DNA of 43,875 nt from an uncultured Clostridium sp. (lineage in GTDB: Bacteria > Bacillota > Clostridia > TANB77 > CAG-508): positions 1-43,875 of the forward strand of contig CAMSWH010000011.1 in assembly GCA_947064765.1 (NCBI GenBank), written 5' to 3'. The translations under genes and the position numbers were made by a program. The notes under the pieces are model-generated. The model did not search any database, had not been told where the DNA came from, and saw only the letters and a program-made list of their open reading frames with translations. Shown piece by piece: positions 7,944 through 15,684 of the stretch (within the stretch, counting starts at the first letter, position 1; the number at the start of each line of letters is the position of its first letter).

Positions 7944-8324
7944 TTATTTACTCCTATTTAAAATATTTTTTAATTCTTCTATATCTTCATCTGTTAATGT
8001 ATCATCACCTTCTATAAGTGATGCTATTAATTTTTTGCTTGAATTATTATACATTTTCTTTATAAAGTTTTTTGTTTCATTTTTAGTGTATTTTGAAGAA
8101 TCTACAACAGAATAATAGTAATTAATTCTTCCTATTTTTTCATTTTTTAAAAATCCTTTTTCTGTTAATCTTGATAAAATTACTTGCAAAGTAGATAATT
8201 TCCATTCTACTTCTGCTTTTAATTCTGTATCAATTTCTCCCGTAGACATCTTTCTGTTATTATTCCAAATTATTTTCATTACTTTTAATTCTGAATCTGG
8301 TAAGCTTTTCATTATTTCTTCCAT
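7944..8324 (-). CDS. blaI: BlaI/MecI-family transcriptional repressor
   Basis: The 126-aa protein is typical in length for BlaI/MecI/CopY repressors. It has an N-terminal winged helix (LPDSELKVMKIIWNN, then a second helix and STLQVILSRLTEKGFL at about 45-60) and a C-terminal dimerisation helix region. The family binds ACAnnTGT-type dyads and is cleaved when the partner M56 sensor is activated. Two such dyads flank the promoter at 8401-8446. The gene is transcriptionally and translationally coupled to the M56-M23 gene, with no intergenic base. The ATG has an AGGAGGT site 5 nt upstream. The regulated stress is unknown; no beta-lactamase is present in the window. Confidence 0.9.
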   Translation of the reverse strand: MEEIMKSLPDSELKVMKIIWNNNRKMSTGEIDTELKAEVEWKLSTLQVILSRLTEKGFLKNEKIGRINYYYSVVDSSKYTKNETKNFIKKMYNNSSKKLIASLIEGDDTLTDEDIEELKNILNRSK

Positions 8325-8400
8325 TGGTACCTCCTATATTTGATTCACTTGAAGGCAATTCAAAAATTTTTCAAAATTACAACAACAAGTAAACATTATT

Positions 8401-8446
8401 GACAATTGTCTGTCTATATTATTACACATACATTTGTCTGTGTCAA
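8401..8446 (-). promoter_or_regulatory. blaI promoter with two BlaI-type operators
   Basis: On the minus strand a TTGACA -35 (8446-8441), 17-nt spacer and AATAAT -10 (8423-8418) predict a start near 8411. Two dyads with the ACAnnTGT core are present: GACAATTGTC at 8401-8410 just after the start, and TACATTTGTC at 8429-8438 inside the spacer. Both positions would block polymerase, the arrangement expected for autoregulated blaI. Confidence 0.7.
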
Positions 8447-8460
8447 TATAAAAATAAAAA

Positions 8461-8507
8461 GTTATTTTATCAAAATTCATTTTTCATGCATATTTCAATA
8501 AAATAAC
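8461..8507. terminator. terminator of the vanY-like gene
   Basis: Arms GTTATTTTAT and ATAAAATAAC close a 27-nt loop just downstream of the minus-strand stop at 8517; a T-rich tract follows in the minus direction. Confidence 0.5.
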
Positions 8508-8516
8508 CTATTAAAA

Positions 8517-9341
8517 TTATTTATTATACTCTATGTACTCTTCTAAACACATTCCAAGTTGATTAATTTTTTTTGCATTCTCTACTCCAACATATCTCCA
8601 ATGCCATGGTTCATAATCAATTTTAGTTATATCTTCTTTTTCCTTAGGATACCTTAATATAAAACCGTAATTTTCTGCATTTTCTTTTAACCATTTAAAC
8701 CCCTTTGTAGTATCAAAACTATAATCCACATAATTAAAATCTACAGCTAGTCCTAAATTATGCTCACTTGTCCCTGGTTTATTTATTGTTTTTAAAGTAA
8801 GTCTCTCTGCTTCTTCTCTTGTTTTTCCTTCTTCTATATATTTATTAACTTTCTTATTAAAAATATTTTCTTGGTATTTAATATCTCTATAAGAAGATTG
8901 AACCCATACATTCTCAATCCCATCTTTTTTCATATCTTTTAACATCTTCTTTAATTCGTCTATAGCTCTTACATCAAATTTTCTACTTCTATCAATATTT
9001 GCAAGTTCTATATTAAAATCACTTGGAAGTATATTTTCATAATTTACTAAAGTTAATTTCCAATCAGTTATATCTACTTTATCTGTATTTGCAATATCTA
9101 TATCACTATTATTTTGATCTTTTATAATATTATTATAGTTTTCACTATTACTAATGTTCACACTTTCATAATTAATATCATTCGAAATATTCTCTATCGA
9201 ATGTTCTTCAATATTTGATATTAAATTTTGAGTATTAGTATTAGTTTTTACTGTCTTATTAACAATTACTATTCTCCCTACAATATATATTACAATTATA
9301 ATGAGTAGAAATTTAGTAACAAATAATACACTTTTCCTCAT
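8517..9341 (-). CDS. VanY-like D,D-carboxypeptidase (M15B)
   Basis: The 274-aa protein has an N-terminal signal anchor (about 7-26), an Asn/Ser-rich linker (about 30-95) and a C-terminal M15 zinc peptidase domain (about 95-270). The zinc and catalytic motifs are intact: TSEHNLGLAVDF (SxHxxGxAxD) and EPWHWRYVG near the end, with SSYRDIKYQ upstream. Such enzymes remove the terminal D-Ala of peptidoglycan stem peptides outside the membrane. The Tyr/Trp-rich core is VanY/YodJ-like rather than VanX-like. There are no vanH/A/X neighbours, so a role in wall maturation is more likely than vancomycin resistance. A GTAACTTTTT box at 9385-9394 may link it to the ECF sigma factor. Confidence 0.9.
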   Translation of the reverse strand: MRKSVLFVTKFLLIIIVIYIVGRIVIVNKTVKTNTNTQNLISNIEEHSIENISNDINYESVNISNSENYNNIIKDQNNSDIDIANTDKVDITDWKLTLVNYENILPSDFNIELANIDRSRKFDVRAIDELKKMLKDMKKDGIENVWVQSSYRDIKYQENIFNKKVNKYIEEGKTREEAERLTLKTINKPGTSEHNLGLAVDFNYVDYSFDTTKGFKWLKENAENYGFILRYPKEKEDITKIDYEPWHWRYVGVENAKKINQLGMCLEEYIEYNK

Positions 9342-9373
9342 ATTTTCACTTTCTCCCTCTACTTATATATTAC

Positions 9374-9394
9374 CGTATATTCTCAAAAAGTTAC
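9374..9394 (-). promoter_or_regulatory. candidate ECF-type promoter of the vanY-like gene
   Basis: Minus-strand GTAACTTTTTGAGAATATAC from 9394 resembles the boxes before the sigma and C39 genes (shared AACTTTTTGA with the latter) and is followed by CGGTAATA, a plausible ECF -10. Tentative. Confidence 0.35.
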
Positions 9395-9560
9395 TAAAAA
9401 TAAGAACGTTATTAAAATTTGAATAATAAATTTTTAGATTACATCTTAATAATTTCTGTGCAGATAAAATTTTTGTAATAACATATAAAATTGAATACTC
9501 TAAATGCCCGCAAATAAAATATTAATAAATACAAATTTTAAAATATCCTTAACATTCATT

Positions 9561-10259
9561 TCACTTTTTTCTAATTAATATAAGTGGAGTTTGCTGCTTT
9601 CCTTGACCCGCTGGATTATCTTTTATTAATCCTTTTAATTCTTCTTCACTTAAGATAATATCATCTGATTTTCCTAAAATCTCTCTTCCGAAATCATTTG
9701 AATCAACTATCATCATGCTAATTCCTAATTTTTCTTTTATTTCATTACACACTTTAGTTGGATTTTCTGGTATTTCTATTCCTATATCTCGATATTCGTC
9801 CCAAGCCCCATCATAAAATCCGTCTAACCCTGTTACTTCTTGTCCTACTATTTTATAAAAAACACCTTTTATCCCAACTAATTTTGTAATTCCGCTTACT
9901 ATACTTGCAAATAATACTTTTATAAGACCTGCCTTATTAATAGCATATTGCATATTTATAGGCATTCCTACCCCATATCCACCTCTATTTTTTTGACATG
10001 CAAATTTTGATAGAAATTTAGCCCAAAATCCAATTTTTAAGTTTTCTCTTTTTACAACTCTATTTTGGCATAATGCAATTATTTTTTCACTACTTGATAT
10101 TATATCACCTTTTTCATATATTGGGCTAACATATTCTTCAAAAAGTTTTATATAATCATCTCCTTGCTGTACAAATCTTGTTTTTATAGCATGCCTTAAA
10201 TATATTTTTCCATTAACTTCAATCTCCACTTGCTTACCTTCATTTGCAATAAAATCCAT
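9561..10259 (-). CDS. CofE-like F420-0:gamma-glutamyl ligase family protein
   Basis: The protein matches the F420-0:L-glutamate ligase (CofE) family along its length. It has an early TRFVQQGDDY segment, YEKGDIISSSEKIIA, the GFWAKFLSKF...GMPINMQYA stretch, KGVFYKIVGQEV and MMIVDSNDFG. In F420 makers this enzyme adds glutamates to the cofactor with GTP; clostridia generally lack F420, and such homologues are uncharacterised amide ligases. The track starts at 10283, but a GGAGG at 10265-10269 sits 5 nt before the ATG at 10259, while the upstream ATG has no ribosome binding site, so the 232-aa form is preferred. An 11-bp-spaced repeat array and promoter lie upstream, tying it to the neighbouring two-component system. 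No other F420 gene is visible. Confidence 0.75.
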   Translation of the reverse strand: MDFIANEGKQVEIEVNGKIYLRHAIKTRFVQQGDDYIKLFEEYVSPIYEKGDIISSSEKIIALCQNRVVKRENLKIGFWAKFLSKFACQKNRGGYGVGMPINMQYAINKAGLIKVLFASIVSGITKLVGIKGVFYKIVGQEVTGLDGFYDGAWDEYRDIGIEIPENPTKVCNEIKEKLGISMMIVDSNDFGREILGKSDDIILSEEELKGLIKDNPAGQGKQQTPLILIRKK

Positions 10260-10290
10260 AAATACCTCCACTTTTTTTCTCATTTAAGAG

Positions 10291-10323
10291 TTTTTTAGTT
10301 TGTTATGTCAATAACAAACTAAA
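10291..10323. other. 5' UTR hairpin of the cofE-like gene
   Basis: Arms TTTTAGTTTGTTA and TAACAAACTAAAA form a 13-bp stem with a short loop inside the predicted leader. Neither strand has a convincing U tail, so this is not an obvious terminator; it may be regulatory or stabilise the transcript. Confidence 0.5.
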
Positions 10324-10346
10324 AGTGCTATATTTAATATAGCACT
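10324..10346. promoter_or_regulatory. 23-bp palindrome overlapping the -10 of the cofE-like gene
   Basis: Arms AGTGCTATATT and AATATAGCACT surround one central base. The minus-strand TATATT (10341-10336) within it is positioned as a -10 box relative to the adjacent TTGTA array. A loop-free perfect palindrome suits a dimeric repressor operator better than an RNA hairpin. Confidence 0.5.
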
Positions 10347-10349
10347 CGT

Positions 10350-10409
10350 GGGTATCTAAATTGTATTAAGGTTGTATCAAAATTGTACTTTTATTGTATC
10401 TAAATTGTA
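10350..10409 (-). promoter_or_regulatory. tandem 11-bp array of response-regulator-type boxes
   Basis: On the plus strand TTGTA occurs at 10361, 10372, 10383, 10394 and 10405, exactly 11 bp apart, with a degenerate GGGTA at 10350. Read on the minus strand the unit is ATACAATTTAG. Direct repeats one helical turn apart are how OmpR/PhoB-family regulators bind. The same box pair lies before the response-regulator gene (13378-13393), with the same 14-bp offset to the -10. The array ends next to the stop codon of the upstream gene. Confidence 0.7.
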
Positions 10410-10410
10410 T

Positions 10411-11190
10411 CTAGTTTTTTATATTTTTTTTCTCACTTTCAACAATTTCATATTCACGTTTAATTACCTCATCTACTTTAACATACTCTTCATATGTTTC
10501 TATTGGAGCAATAGTAAGCATGCATGATTCTCCTTTTTCTACTAAAATAATAGACAATTGTGATTTTTCTGATTTTAAAATATTATTTTCAAATTTCCAA
10601 TCATCTATTATATCTAAATCTAAATATTTTGCATAATTTCTAAGTTGTTTTTCTATTTCAACATCAGTTTTAAGAAAACTTTTTGGAAAATCTACATTAA
10701 TAATCTTTCCAGTTTTTTCTTCAACACAAATTCCTATCCATTCTCCATTTTCTTTTATCATATTACAAGTTATAACTGTATATTCTGGCGAAAATATATT
10801 TTTTACTTCCGTATAGTGTAAATATTCATCAAAATTTATTTCTTTTATTATTTCATTGGAAATTAATTTTGACACTTCATTTTTAAATTCTTCTGTCGGT
10901 GCTGTAGTTTTTAGTGCTTCTGTTATTACATTTGCATACATAACTGCTTTTTTGCTATCCCCATAATCATAATAAACCTTTTCATCTTTAATTTGATATA
11001 TATTATGAATAAACATAACTAAATATATTTTCTCTGCTTGAACATCTATTTTTTTAGTTTCTTTTTTGGGTCTTGTAAATATTTCATTTTCACGTGATAA
11101 ATCTTCTACATGAAGGAATAGTTCAGGCATTACAAAAGAAAAAACAATTATTAGAATAACAATTAAAAATAGTAACATTTTCTTTATCAT
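10411..11190 (-). CDS. membrane-anchored accessory protein of the two-component system, unknown
   Basis: The 259-aa protein has an N-terminal transmembrane segment (about 4-23, LLFLIVILIIVFSFVMPELF) followed by a soluble outer region with alternating strands and charged helices. I do not recognise a domain. Its ATG overlaps the histidine kinase stop by one base (TAATG), so it is translationally coupled to the kinase and likely part of the same signalling unit. By position and topology it recalls YycH/YycI-type kinase-modulating proteins, but there is no clear sequence evidence for that. The array of TTGTA boxes begins immediately after its stop codon. Confidence 0.6.
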   Translation of the reverse strand: MIKKMLLFLIVILIIVFSFVMPELFLHVEDLSRENEIFTRPKKETKKIDVQAEKIYLVMFIHNIYQIKDEKVYYDYGDSKKAVMYANVITEALKTTAPTEEFKNEVSKLISNEIIKEINFDEYLHYTEVKNIFSPEYTVITCNMIKENGEWIGICVEEKTGKIINVDFPKSFLKTDVEIEKQLRNYAKYLDLDIIDDWKFENNILKSEKSQLSIILVEKGESCMLTIAPIETYEEYVKVDEVIKREYEIVESEKKNIKN

Positions 11191-12596
11191 TAACCTATTA
11201 CCTCCAATTCAAAATATACTCTTGTTCCAATACTTTCTTGACTTTCGATATTAATTTTAGAATTATGAAATTCTAAAATCTTTTTACACAATGAAAGCCC
11301 TATTCCTGTTCCTCCATTTTTTCTACTACGAGATTTATCTACCATATAAAAGTCTTCTGTTACTCTTTCAATATGTTCTTTTGGAATTCCAATACCATTA
11401 TCTATTATAGAAATTATATATTTATTTTCTTTATTATTTCCAACTAAATATACAGATCTATCTTTTGGTTCTGCTTTTTTTGCATTTTGAACTAAATTTC
11501 TTATAACAACTTCTAACAGCTTTTCATCAATTTTTACAGTCGCCTCTTCTAAATCTACTTTTAATTCTACATCTTCTAAAACTATTTTTTTGCAAATCTT
11601 CTGCAAATAATCTTTTATTTTAACTTCTTTTAATTCTATTTTATCTTCTGATAATTCCATTAAAGATAGTAATTTATAAGAAAGTTCTTCTAATCTTTTA
11701 GATTCTGAATAGATGTAATTTAGAGCTGGAATTCTAACATCATCATCACAATTTTTTAATCTAAGTAAATCTGAATATCCAATTATTGCTGTCATTGGAG
11801 TTTTTATCTCATGTGAAAATCCTGATATAAAATCATCTTTTTGCTTAATTGATAAATTTAGATGATTAATCTTATTTTCAATTTCTTCTGCCATTTTATT
11901 AAAACTATCTGCTAATTCACCAATTTCACCATTACTTTTAACATCTACTCTTTCATTAAATTTCCCTGATGAAATCTTTTTTGTTACATTATTTAATTCT
12001 TCAATAGGTTTTGTTAAAAATCTTGAGAAAATAGCTACAACAATTGAAGATATCGCCAAAACAATAATGTCTGTATACATAACTTCTTTTAATTGCCTTT
12101 CTCTTTCTTCATAAATTGATGTAATATCATAAATATTTACAATATACAAACTAACATTACTTACAGTATAATATGAGCAAAATATCATATAATTTTCATC
12201 TTCAATTTCTCTTATAATATATTTATCAACTTCTTTATCTAATAAATCATCTATATTATCTAATTTCAATTTATGCGATTTAAAAAAAGAAGAAATTATT
12301 TTTACTTTATCTTCTGAATATATTTCAACGCTTTCCATATCATTATTCATGTAATCTGTTAATGAACTTATATATTCATATAAATGCTCTTCTGTAAATT
12401 CTTCACCTTGCTCTATTTTACTTACAATATTACTATCTAAATAGTATCTTTCAAGCTTATGTTTACTGGCATTTTGCTGAATGCTATTTTCTAATGAATT
12501 CACAAAATTTTTTCTTACTATGATATATCTACTAGCTGACAATATAATAGATATAATTATAACTATTCCAAGCATTAACTTAATCCAAAATTTCAT
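11190..12596 (-). CDS. sensor histidine kinase
   Basis: The 468-aa membrane kinase has a first transmembrane helix (about 4-24), an extracytoplasmic sensor of roughly 130 residues, a second helix (about 172-193) and a HAMP domain (about 194-246, RFLTKPIEELNNV...SFNKMAEEI). The H-box HEIKTPMTAIIGYSDLL holds the phosphorylated His. The catalytic domain carries the N-box NLVQNAKKA, G1 DNGIGIPKEH and G2 GGTGIGLSLCKKI. All core motifs are intact. It should phosphorylate the response regulator encoded upstream, whose gene carries a frameshift here. The ATG has an AAAGGAAAA site. A 92-nt gap separates it from the regulator. The ligand is unknown; the setting among wall hydrolases suggests an envelope signal. 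Confidence 0.9.
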   Translation of the reverse strand: MKFWIKLMLGIVIIISIILSASRYIIVRKNFVNSLENSIQQNASKHKLERYYLDSNIVSKIEQGEEFTEEHLYEYISSLTDYMNNDMESVEIYSEDKVKIISSFFKSHKLKLDNIDDLLDKEVDKYIIREIEDENYMIFCSYYTVSNVSLYIVNIYDITSIYEERERQLKEVMYTDIIVLAISSIVVAIFSRFLTKPIEELNNVTKKISSGKFNERVDVKSNGEIGELADSFNKMAEEIENKINHLNLSIKQKDDFISGFSHEIKTPMTAIIGYSDLLRLKNCDDDVRIPALNYIYSESKRLEELSYKLLSLMELSEDKIELKEVKIKDYLQKICKKIVLEDVELKVDLEEATVKIDEKLLEVVIRNLVQNAKKAEPKDRSVYLVGNNKENKYIISIIDNGIGIPKEHIERVTEDFYMVDKSRSRKNGGTGIGLSLCKKILEFHNSKINIESQESIGTRVYFELEVIG

Positions 12597-12688
12597 GTAA
12601 TTTTCCTTTCATGCAAATTTAAAATACTAATAAAAAAATATATATTGATAATTTAAAATAAATTTCTTTATAATTTTAATTAATACTT

Positions 12689-13346
12689 CTAAATCTCTAG
12701 CATATATCCTATTTTATATACTGTTTTTATTTTATCTTTCCAATGTAGTTTTTTTCTTAATCTTTGAATATGCAAATCTAGTGTTCGTGTTTCAAACTCT
12801 AGTTCTTCCCCCCACACTTTTTCAAATATAATTTCTCTATATAATGCTGTATTTTTATTTTGTACTAATAACATAAGTAAATCAAATTCTTTTGGAGTTA
12901 AATCAATTTTTTCATCACCTTTTTTTACACTTCTTGCTACCACATTTATTGTAATATTATCAACATTTATAGTATCCTCCAATTTATTATATCTTCTTAG
13001 TACTGCTTGTACTCTCGCTATTAGTTCTTCCATTTCAAAAGGTTTAGTTATATAATCATCAGCTCCACTTTTTAATCCTTTGACTTTATCTTTTACTTGA
13101 CCTTTTGCTGTAAGAAAAATAATTGGTACTTTTGCAGTTTGTTTTATATAATCTAAAAGTTCATATCCATCTACTTTTGGAAGCATTACATCAAGTAAAA
13201 TTAAATCATATTCTTTTTGTTCTATTAAATCTGCTGCAACTTCCCCATCATATGCCACTTCACATTTATATCCTCCGAGATTCTAGTCCTATTTTAATTA
13301 AATCACTAATTGCAATTTCATCTTCTACAATTAAAATTTTATTCAT
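12689..13346 (-). pseudogene. OmpR-family response regulator with a +1 frameshift
   Basis: The main ORF (12689-13258) has the phospho-acceptor strand LILLDVMLP, the conserved FLTAK and KPF residues, and an intact winged-helix effector domain ending KTVYKIGYMLEI. It lacks the first 40 or so residues. They are present upstream in another frame: an ATG at 13346-13344, after a GGGGTGAA ribosome binding site and promoter, encodes MNKILIVEDEIAISDLIKIG with the acidic pocket ED, then runs to a TAA at 13268-13266. One extra base in CGGAGG (13272-13277) breaks the frame; dropping it gives GLESRGYKCEVAYDGE. The break is a true mutation, an assembly error or, less likely, a programmed +1 shift at tandem rare Arg codons CGG AGG. 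The protein sequence is otherwise well preserved. Confidence 0.85.
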
Positions 13347-13363
13347 TACTTTCACCCCATTTT

Positions 13364-13393
13364 ATTATAAAGTAAAATTGTATCTAAATTGTA
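13364..13393 (-). promoter_or_regulatory. response-regulator promoter with autoregulatory box
   Basis: A perfect minus-strand TATAAT (13369-13364) is preceded by two TTGTA (plus strand) boxes at 13378 and 13389, 11 bp apart, which cover the -35 region (a poor match to TTGACA). This looks like an activator-dependent OmpR-type promoter. The same unit recurs five times at 10361-10409. Confidence 0.7.
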
Positions 13394-13532
13394 AATTTTT
13401 ACATTATTAATATCAACTAAGACTCTTAATTTATTCAGTTTTTAATATAATTATTTTTTTATAAAATAATCATTATATGTAAATTTTAGTAAAATTAAAA
13501 ATTTACAACACTAATTCATAATAGCATAAAAA

Positions 13533-13557
13533 CCCGTAATTATCAATTAATTACGAG
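13533..13557 (-). terminator. terminator overlapping the 3' end of the deacetylase gene
   Basis: Arms CCCGTAATT and AATTACGAG, followed on the minus strand by GGGTTTTT. The stem includes the TAA stop codon of the deacetylase gene, so gene and terminator overlap. Confidence 0.65.
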
Positions 13558-14348
13558 TCTTTCATTAAATCATAAAAGTTTTGAAAACTATATCCTTGTT
13601 CTTTTAAATATTTGATTGAGTCTTCTAATACTAATGAACTATTACTAACATCTTTTGTATCATGCATTAATATTACTAATGTATCTTTGCCTTTTGCAGA
13701 CTTTTTTAAATTATCTAACAATTGCTTATTATTATATTTTTTCATAGAATCATTATTTAAGCAATTCCAATCAATATATGTGTAATTCAATTCTTCCAAA
13801 AGTTCTGCTGCTCTTTCTTTTTCGCTCTTATTTTTTTTCGACTTATATCCATTAGGAAATCTAAAAATATATGAGCAATAATCATCTTTACCAATCGCTT
13901 TGCCTATTGCTTCATCTGTTTTTTTCACTTCATCTATAAAACTTTCTTCATTTTGGTAAAGAATTTTATTATTATGGCTATACCCATGATTTGCTATATA
14001 ATGTCCCTCTTCATATTCTCTTTTTATAATCTCTGGATACTCTTCTACGTGTTTTCCAATTACAAAAAATGTTGCTTTAACATCTTCTTTTTTCAAAATA
14101 TCTAAAATTTCTGGTGTAACTGATTTATTTGGTCCATCATCAAAAGTTAAATATGCAATTTTTTCTTTTTCAGAAATAAGATTTTCAATTCTATCTTTAA
14201 AATCACTAGAAACTATTGCATTATAATTTAGCTCTACTGCAAATGCTTTAGTATCTCTAAAGATGTAATATACTGTAATTATAATAATTACAAATACTAT
14301 AAAATTAATAATAGATATCTTTTTCTTATTAAATATAAATATTTTCAT
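13551..14348 (-). CDS. membrane-anchored polysaccharide deacetylase (NodB/PgdA family)
   Basis: The 265-aa protein has a signal anchor (about 12-30) and a NodB homology domain (about 62-260). The motifs are AYLTFDDGP (catalytic and metal Asp), HGYSH (the two metal His), RFPNGY (motif 3, with N in place of the usual P-G spacing) and LVILMHDT (catalytic His). These enzymes remove acetyl groups from N-acetylglucosamine or muramic acid in peptidoglycan, often giving lysozyme resistance, outside the membrane. The substrate cannot be fixed from sequence. It stands alone between the two-component system and an SDR gene. Confidence 0.9.
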   Translation of the reverse strand: MKIFIFNKKKISIINFIVFVIIIITVYYIFRDTKAFAVELNYNAIVSSDFKDRIENLISEKEKIAYLTFDDGPNKSVTPEILDILKKEDVKATFFVIGKHVEEYPEIIKREYEEGHYIANHGYSHNNKILYQNEESFIDEVKKTDEAIGKAIGKDDYCSYIFRFPNGYKSKKNKSEKERAAELLEELNYTYIDWNCLNNDSMKKYNNKQLLDNLKKSAKGKDTLVILMHDTKDVSNSSLVLEDSIKYLKEQGYSFQNFYDLMKDS

Positions 14349-14484
14349 ATTAAATGATATTTTTAATAATAACTATTATTCATAAAATATTATAACTTTT
14401 ATTGTATCTTCTACTAAGTTTTGGCACTCTACCTATAGGTTCTTTTGCATTAATATAATTTGTATCTTCCTACTGCTATAATAA

Positions 14485-15198
14485 CTATTTAGAATAAATA
14501 CTAGATGTAGAAACTCCTCCATCTACTGTATAAATTCCTCCTGTTACATATGAAGCTTCATCACTACTTAAAAAAGCAACTACATTTGCAACTTCACTTG
14601 GATTTCCTATTCTTTTGATTGGAATTCTATTCGCACATTTTTTCTTTTGTTCTTCAGTTTTAAAACTTATCTCTAATAATTCTGTTAAAATAGGTCCTGG
14701 CAAAACGCAATTAACTCTAACTCCTAAATCTGCATATTCTTGTGCTAAACATTTAGTAAACATTACAATCCCTGCTTTTGTTGTACAATATAACGGTGAT
14801 GTTAATTCTGGAACTAATCCTAAACAAGAAGCAATATTTATAATGCAACCTTTATTCTTTTTTAATTTATCGATTAAATTTCTTGTTACTTTAAATGTTC
14901 CTTTTATATTTATATCAACCATAGTATCTATATCTTCATCAGTTGTTTCTTCTATATATTTTTCAAAATATATTCCTGCATTATTAACTAATATATCTAC
15001 TTTATCTAATGAATTAACAGCCTTTTTTATTTCATCATCTTTAGTTATATTTACTTTATAATACTCAAATGTATTTTTAGGTTTTTTAATATCAAATATA
15101 ATGACATTAGCACCCAATTCTTTTAATTTATCTGCAATTGCTTCGCCAATTCCATTACTTCCACCAGTTACAACTGCTACTTTATTTTTTAAGTTCAT
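14485..15198 (-). CDS. short-chain dehydrogenase/reductase, FabG-like
   Basis: The 237-aa protein is a classical SDR with the Rossmann motif TGGSNGIGEAI, the NNAGIYF motif near residue 80, catalytic Ser in NIASCLG, YCTTK (Tyr and Lys of the catalytic tetrad) and the C-terminal YVTGGIYTVDGG segment. SDRs of this group reduce 3-oxoacyl-ACP or oxidise small sugars and alcohols with NAD(P). An acidic residue at the end of the second strand (FDIKK) suggests NAD(H) preference. No fatty acid synthesis neighbours are present, so an isolated dehydrogenase is as likely as FabG. The start has a GGAGAGAT site. Confidence 0.85.
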   Translation of the reverse strand: MNLKNKVAVVTGGSNGIGEAIADKLKELGANVIIFDIKKPKNTFEYYKVNITKDDEIKKAVNSLDKVDILVNNAGIYFEKYIEETTDEDIDTMVDINIKGTFKVTRNLIDKLKKNKGCIINIASCLGLVPELTSPLYCTTKAGIVMFTKCLAQEYADLGVRVNCVLPGPILTELLEISFKTEEQKKKCANRIPIKRIGNPSEVANVVAFLSSDEASYVTGGIYTVDGGVSTSSIYSK

Positions 15199-15684
15199 AA
15201 TATATCTCTCCTCCCGAATTACTAATTATTAATTTTATATAAATTCAACTTTATACCTTTTTTAATTATTATTCTCTTTGCTTAAAATCTATTCATATTC
15301 AATTTTCTTATTTTTAATACTATATTTTTATAATGCATATTTATATTAATTATTTTTTACACTTAATTCAAAAATATATTATCATAAAAAATATCTATTT
15401 TTCAACAAACTTGTAAACAACACATAAATACTTTTCTAATTTTGCAATACTGTTCAATAATTTTTAATATTTTTTTATAAATTTAGCTTAAATTTGAACA
15501 AATAATAATTTAATAATTATTATTGATGTTTCCATTTTTGCATTTTCCATTACTGAAACTCTATAACTAAAAAATCCCAAAAATTAACTTATACAAATAA
15601 TATAATAAAAAATCAGCACAACTTTACTATTATACAAAATTATGATAATATTATTTATATTTTGAATTTTAAAAAAGTATATAA
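15199..15684. other. long A/T-rich intergenic stretch
   Basis: The 623-nt divergent gap between the two SDR genes holds only A/T-rich DNA up to 15684 with no clear ORF, RNA or promoter that I can identify. Two hairpins of the dispersed element follow at 15685-15777. Confidence 0.6.

Noticed and set aside
8517-9341. Vancomycin resistance gene
   Set aside because: The VanY-like domain is clear, but vanH, vanA/B and vanX are absent and such carboxypeptidases are common in clostridial wall metabolism.
9342-9560. Structured RNA in the gap between the vanY-like and cofE-like genes
   Set aside because: The gap is A/T-rich and I saw no stable conserved fold or known riboswitch core apart from the candidate ECF promoter.
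13123-13410. 95-aa plus-strand ORF over the response-regulator start
   Set aside because: It is antisense to the frameshifted regulator, whose conserved N-terminus explains the sequence.
14402-14475. Two TTGTATCTTC sequences before the deacetylase gene as regulator boxes
   Set aside because: They are 57 bp apart, not 11, and are not placed near a recognisable -10, so they do not match the array geometry.
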